IMG/VR virus record: IMGVR_UViG_3300032092_000298
Coordinates: 1-21,658 of that record
From: a virus
Length of the DNA stretch: 21,658 nt
Direction: 5' to 3' (one strand)
The notes beneath the pieces are model-generated. The model was not told where the DNA came from and did no database searches. It saw nothing but the letters and a program-made list of their open reading frames with translations. Position numbers and translations under genes: made by a program. Of this stretch, positions 20,201 to 21,658 are shown in pieces (the first letter of the stretch is position 1; the number at the start of each line of letters is the position of its first letter).

Positions 20201-21658
20201 TTGTTGGGTAACAGCGCGTTGTGCAGCAATGGCAGTGGATGATGCAGCCGTTTCAGCAGCTATGGCTTCAGGAATAACACCAGCTTTAGCAGCGGCTTGT
20301 ACAGCAGTAGTAGTAGCTTCAGCAGACTTAGTAGCGTCTAGTTGAAACTGAGTGGCTGCAACAGCCGCTGGTGTTTGACCAGCAAGAGATGCACCAGTAA
20401 TGGCTTTAGCTGCAGCAGCTTTAGCAGCAACCGCTTGTTCTGCAGTGTCAGCTTTAGCAGCTTGTTCAACCAACGTCTTCTCAATTTGAGCAGCGTTGGC
20501 AGCGCCTAGAACATAGCCAGTTGCTGCTAGTGCTTCCGGTGTCACACCAAGCTGATTAGCTTTCATTATGAAAGCAGGATTAGCTTGAGCAGCTTTAGTT
20601 TGTACAGCAGTGTCAGCTTTAGCAGCTTGTTCAACCAACGTCTTCTCAATTTGAGCAGCGTTGGCAGCGCCTAGAACATAGCCAGTTGCCGCTAGTGCTT
20701 CAGGTGTAATACCAAGCTGATTAGCTTTCATTATGAAAGCAGGATTAGCTTGAGCAGCTTTAGTTTGTACAGCAGAGTCAGCTTTAGCTGCATCTTCTAC
20801 AATGGTGTCTTCAATTTGAGAAGATTTAGCTTCGCCAAGTTTATAGCTTGTAGCAGCAAGCGCTTCAGGAGTCACATCGAGCTGTGCAGCCTTAGTAATA
20901 AATTCTTTATCGGTTGTCTGAGCTGTAGCGGTTTTAACACCACCAACATCTGCAAGTGTTGCAGCCTTTGCCTTTTGACCATCCGTTAAAACAAGATCAG
21001 GAGTTTCTGCAATTTTTGCTGCTGTGCCAGCAGCAGCTTCTGCTTTAGCTCCTGCTGAAACTTCACCAGTTTCTGCTGTGGTTTTAGCTTCTTTAGATAC
21101 AAGACCACTAGCTGCTGTTTGTTTAGCTAATGCAGTATCAAGAGTACCTTTAGAAGTATCTGCTTTAATAGTATCTTCAACTATATTGGCTGGCATTGAT
21201 GATGTGTTAGCACTACCTGTTATAGAAGTACTAGCCATTGAAGCATCAGTAGGAGCAGGCGTTGATTCTGCTTTTAAACCAGAAGCCGTGGTATCTGTCT
21301 GAGCAGCAGTGTAGCTTGTTCCACCCGGAACTGATGGGTTACCCGTAGTAGGTAATGTTGATTCACGAGTTTTTAAAAGAGGAACAGCAGTATCAAATGT
21401 TGGAGGAATGTATTTAGTAACTGGAGTTTTGGTAACAGGGTTTGCTTCTAATGCTGCTTTAACCGATGCATCATCTGGTAGATATTTTTTTAAACCAATA
21501 GCAACATCTTCTTCAGAAAATCCCTTGTTACGTGATGCTTCAATAGCACTTTTAATTTGTGCGGGTGTGTAGGTAGTAACGGGTGGAGTAACAACAGTAG
21601 TGGTTGGTGGCACAACAGGGTTTAACGTTATGCTCTCATTTGGAAACCACTTGTCGCC
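17207..21658 (-). CDS. Giant repeat-rich virion protein, 5' end outside window (at least 1483 aa)
   Basis: The frame is open to the window edge, so the true start lies beyond it; the GTG at 21613 is probably internal. Counting from the window edge, residues 1-240 are Thr/Ala/Pro-rich and low in complexity. About 241-405 hold three 55-residue repeats, two nearly identical. About 405-600 are Ala-rich with a conserved-looking MAARGLGASS (573-582). Residues 614-1295 are 31 uninterrupted 22-residue repeats with the core LSN-x-QQ-x-x-L-x-N. A less regular Asn/Ala-rich tail with FNA motifs ends in ERFIKGLLP. No cysteine was seen. I recall similar NLSNRQQ-repeat proteins in marine phage genomes next to structural genes; an ejection or tail-associated function is inferred. 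It heads the visible right-arm operon. Confidence 0.82.
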   Translation of the reverse strand, partial: GDKWFPNESITLNPVVPPTTTVVTPPVTTYTPAQIKSAIEASRNKGFSEEDVAIGLKKYLPDDASVKAALEANPVTKTPVTKYIPPTFDTAVPLLKTRESTLPTTGNPSVPGGTSYTAAQTDTTASGLKAESTPAPTDASMASTSITGSANTSSMPANIVEDTIKADTSKGTLDTALAKQTAASGLVSKEAKTTAETGEVSAGAKAEAAAGTAAKIAETPDLVLTDGQKAKAATLADVGGVKTATAQTTDKEFITKAAQLDVTPEALAATSYKLGEAKSSQIEDTIVEDAAKADSAVQTKAAQANPAFIMKANQLGITPEALAATGYVLGAANAAQIEKTLVEQAAKADTAVQTKAAQANPAFIMKANQLGVTPEALAATGYVLGAANAAQIEKTLVEQAAKADTAEQAVAAKAAAAKAITGASLAGQTPAAVAATQFQLDATKSAEATTTAVQAAAKAGVIPEAIAAETAASSTAIAAQRAVTQQELVDVSKQNLQLNEPVQAVAATMAALDKAAVATAQQGSFSQSLATAQQGSVEAASTVAGQMSSLMAQFNDGTPAWAAGAIRNANAAMAARGLGASSMAGAAIVQAAMESAMPIAAADAQTFSQMAITNLSNRQQVSLVNAAALQNMDLANLNNRQQVALQNSTNAFALQGQILSNQQAVVLANAQLKTAAQEKNLDVKTQVALTNAARFAEVNNINLNNSQQSFMQRSAENLQIDLTKLSTRQQTALANLQVRAALVGQELTNEQQTAMITSTQAFEAMQITSTNKQQAYMQDAQAAAALKGQVLSNQQQTQLFNVSSVLEERKINLSNEQQALLTNSANNLQVDMANLSNAQQTALANLQVRAALQGQELTNKQQAAMLQSTQNFEAAQIDATAQQQSFIATFTADAALKGQVLSNQQQTQLFNVSSKLAERNLNLNAEQQTMLANSTNKMQVDMANLSNNQQTALANLQVAATLQGQELTNEQQMAVLQSTQNFEAAGIDASAQQQSFLATFSADAALKGQVLSNQQQTQLFNVSSKLAERNINLNAEQQTMLANSTNKMQVDMANLSNNQQTALANLQVRATLQGQELTNEQQMAVLQSTQNFEAAGIDASAQQQAFIATYNADAALKGQVLSNQQQTSLFNVSSKLAERNINLNAEQQTKMFNTTNALQIETTNLSNKQQAALANAQIDAALTGQELSNKQQVNITNAARVSEIANVNFTADQQKALANATFIQQINVADLNNEQATALANAATMATMDMANLNNRQQAAVLNAKAFLETDMKNLDNAQQMAILKTQTISQAILSDTAAANAAKATNAANKLEADKISETLALTANQFNASEINKISIANTAASNEIAKFNATQQNARDEFNATLTSQINVANSKILADISTANTAAINSANAVMAKNATDLSASVYAQQSQTYRDLLQFSYASGENEQTRITNIAQTTITANATMASAGISSNAAANTALGSLLGKVVTSDAAERFIKGLLP
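17774..19819 (-). repeat. 31 tandem 66-bp coding repeats (22 residues each)
   Basis: The coding strand can be cut into 31 consecutive units of exactly 22 codons with no insertion or deletion. The core is (N/E/V)LSN-x-QQ-x-x-L-x-N. By eye, 28 of 31 units have QQ at positions 6-7; units 3, 4 and 29 depart. The second half of each unit is more variable. The 22-residue period equals two 11-residue turns, which suits a long alpha-helical or right-handed coiled-coil rod. Confidence 0.93.
18302..19621 (-). repeat. Higher-order 330-bp repeat, four copies
   Basis: Within the 22-residue array, units 4-23 form four blocks of five unit types (110 residues, 330 bp), recognisable by the recurring VLSNQQQT, NLN-x-EQQ, NLSN-x-QQTALANLQV, ELTN-x-QQ and LKGQ endings. 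The two blocks at 18632-18961 and 18302-18631 differ at only about 6 of 110 residues. The block furthest upstream is the most diverged. Confidence 0.88.
20442..20936 (-). repeat. 165-bp direct repeats (55 residues), two near-identical and one diverged
   Basis: The blocks 20442-20606 and 20607-20771 differ by only four bases when aligned by eye. A third, diverged copy lies at about 20772-20936. In protein they read as TPEALAATGYVLGAANAAQIE units within the Ala-rich part of the giant protein. The near-identity points to a recent duplication. Confidence 0.9.

Noticed and set aside
21611-21613. GTG as the start of the giant repeat protein
   Set aside because: The frame stays open for 15 more codons to the window edge without a stop, and I see no ribosome binding site before the GTG, so the true start is most likely outside the window.
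1-21658. tRNA genes, attachment site, integrase or lysogeny genes
   Set aside because: I found no cloverleaf-like sequence, recombinase motif or repressor-like small DNA-binding gene in any gap; the gaps are all under 85 bases.

Overview
This window looks like part of the genome of a lytic, double-stranded DNA tailed bacteriophage, most likely an uncultivated aquatic phage with a podovirus-like virion. I infer this from the gene content: a T7-gp4-type helicase end, a phage DNA polymerase, an SSB, a 5'-3' exonuclease, an HNH enzyme, an RNA ligase, a class II ribonucleotide reductase and PhoH, followed by a block of very large, low-complexity proteins resembling ejection (internal virion) proteins. 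I see no integrase, repressor, tRNA, rRNA, CRISPR array or insertion sequence. Base composition is moderately AT-rich throughout. The host cannot be read from the sequence; a Gram-negative aquatic bacterium is only a guess.

Left arm (1-9502, all + strand): replication and nucleotide metabolism. The order is helicase C-terminus (partial), small unknown gene, family B DNA polymerase, SSB-like protein, small unknown gene, 5'-3' exonuclease, unknown gene, a dATP/dGTP-diphosphohydrolase-like protein (DUF5664 type), small unknown gene, HNH endonuclease, tiny membrane protein and RNA ligase. A rho-independent terminator follows. Then come a class II (B12-type) ribonucleotide reductase, a second terminator, PhoH, a PD-(D/E)XK-like nuclease and a small RMF-like protein. 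From 3106 to 6295 the genes overlap by stop/start sharing (TGATG, ATGA, TAATG), so they are probably one translationally coupled operon. The left-arm enzymes plausibly cooperate: exonuclease and nucleases degrade host DNA, the reductase makes dNTPs, the DUF5664 protein trims the purine dNTP pool, and the helicase, polymerase and SSB copy the phage DNA.

The two arms converge on a GC-rich hairpin at 9507-9524 that can act as a terminator in both directions.

Right arm (9538-21658, all - strand): six tightly packed genes encoding about 4,000 residues, read from right to left: a giant repeat protein (at least 1,483 residues, running off the window edge), a 73-aa protein, a 171-aa protein, a 553-aa protein, a 1,134-aa ejection-protein candidate and a 605-aa protein. 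I found no cysteine in any of them by eye, whereas the left-arm enzymes contain many. The giant protein carries 31 uninterrupted 22-residue repeats, arranged partly as 110-residue (330-bp) higher-order repeats, plus separate 55-residue (165-bp) repeats in its N-terminal part. I interpret this arm as part of the virion structural and DNA-ejection module. That assignment rests on size, composition, order and recalled similarity to marine phage structural proteins, not on a database match.
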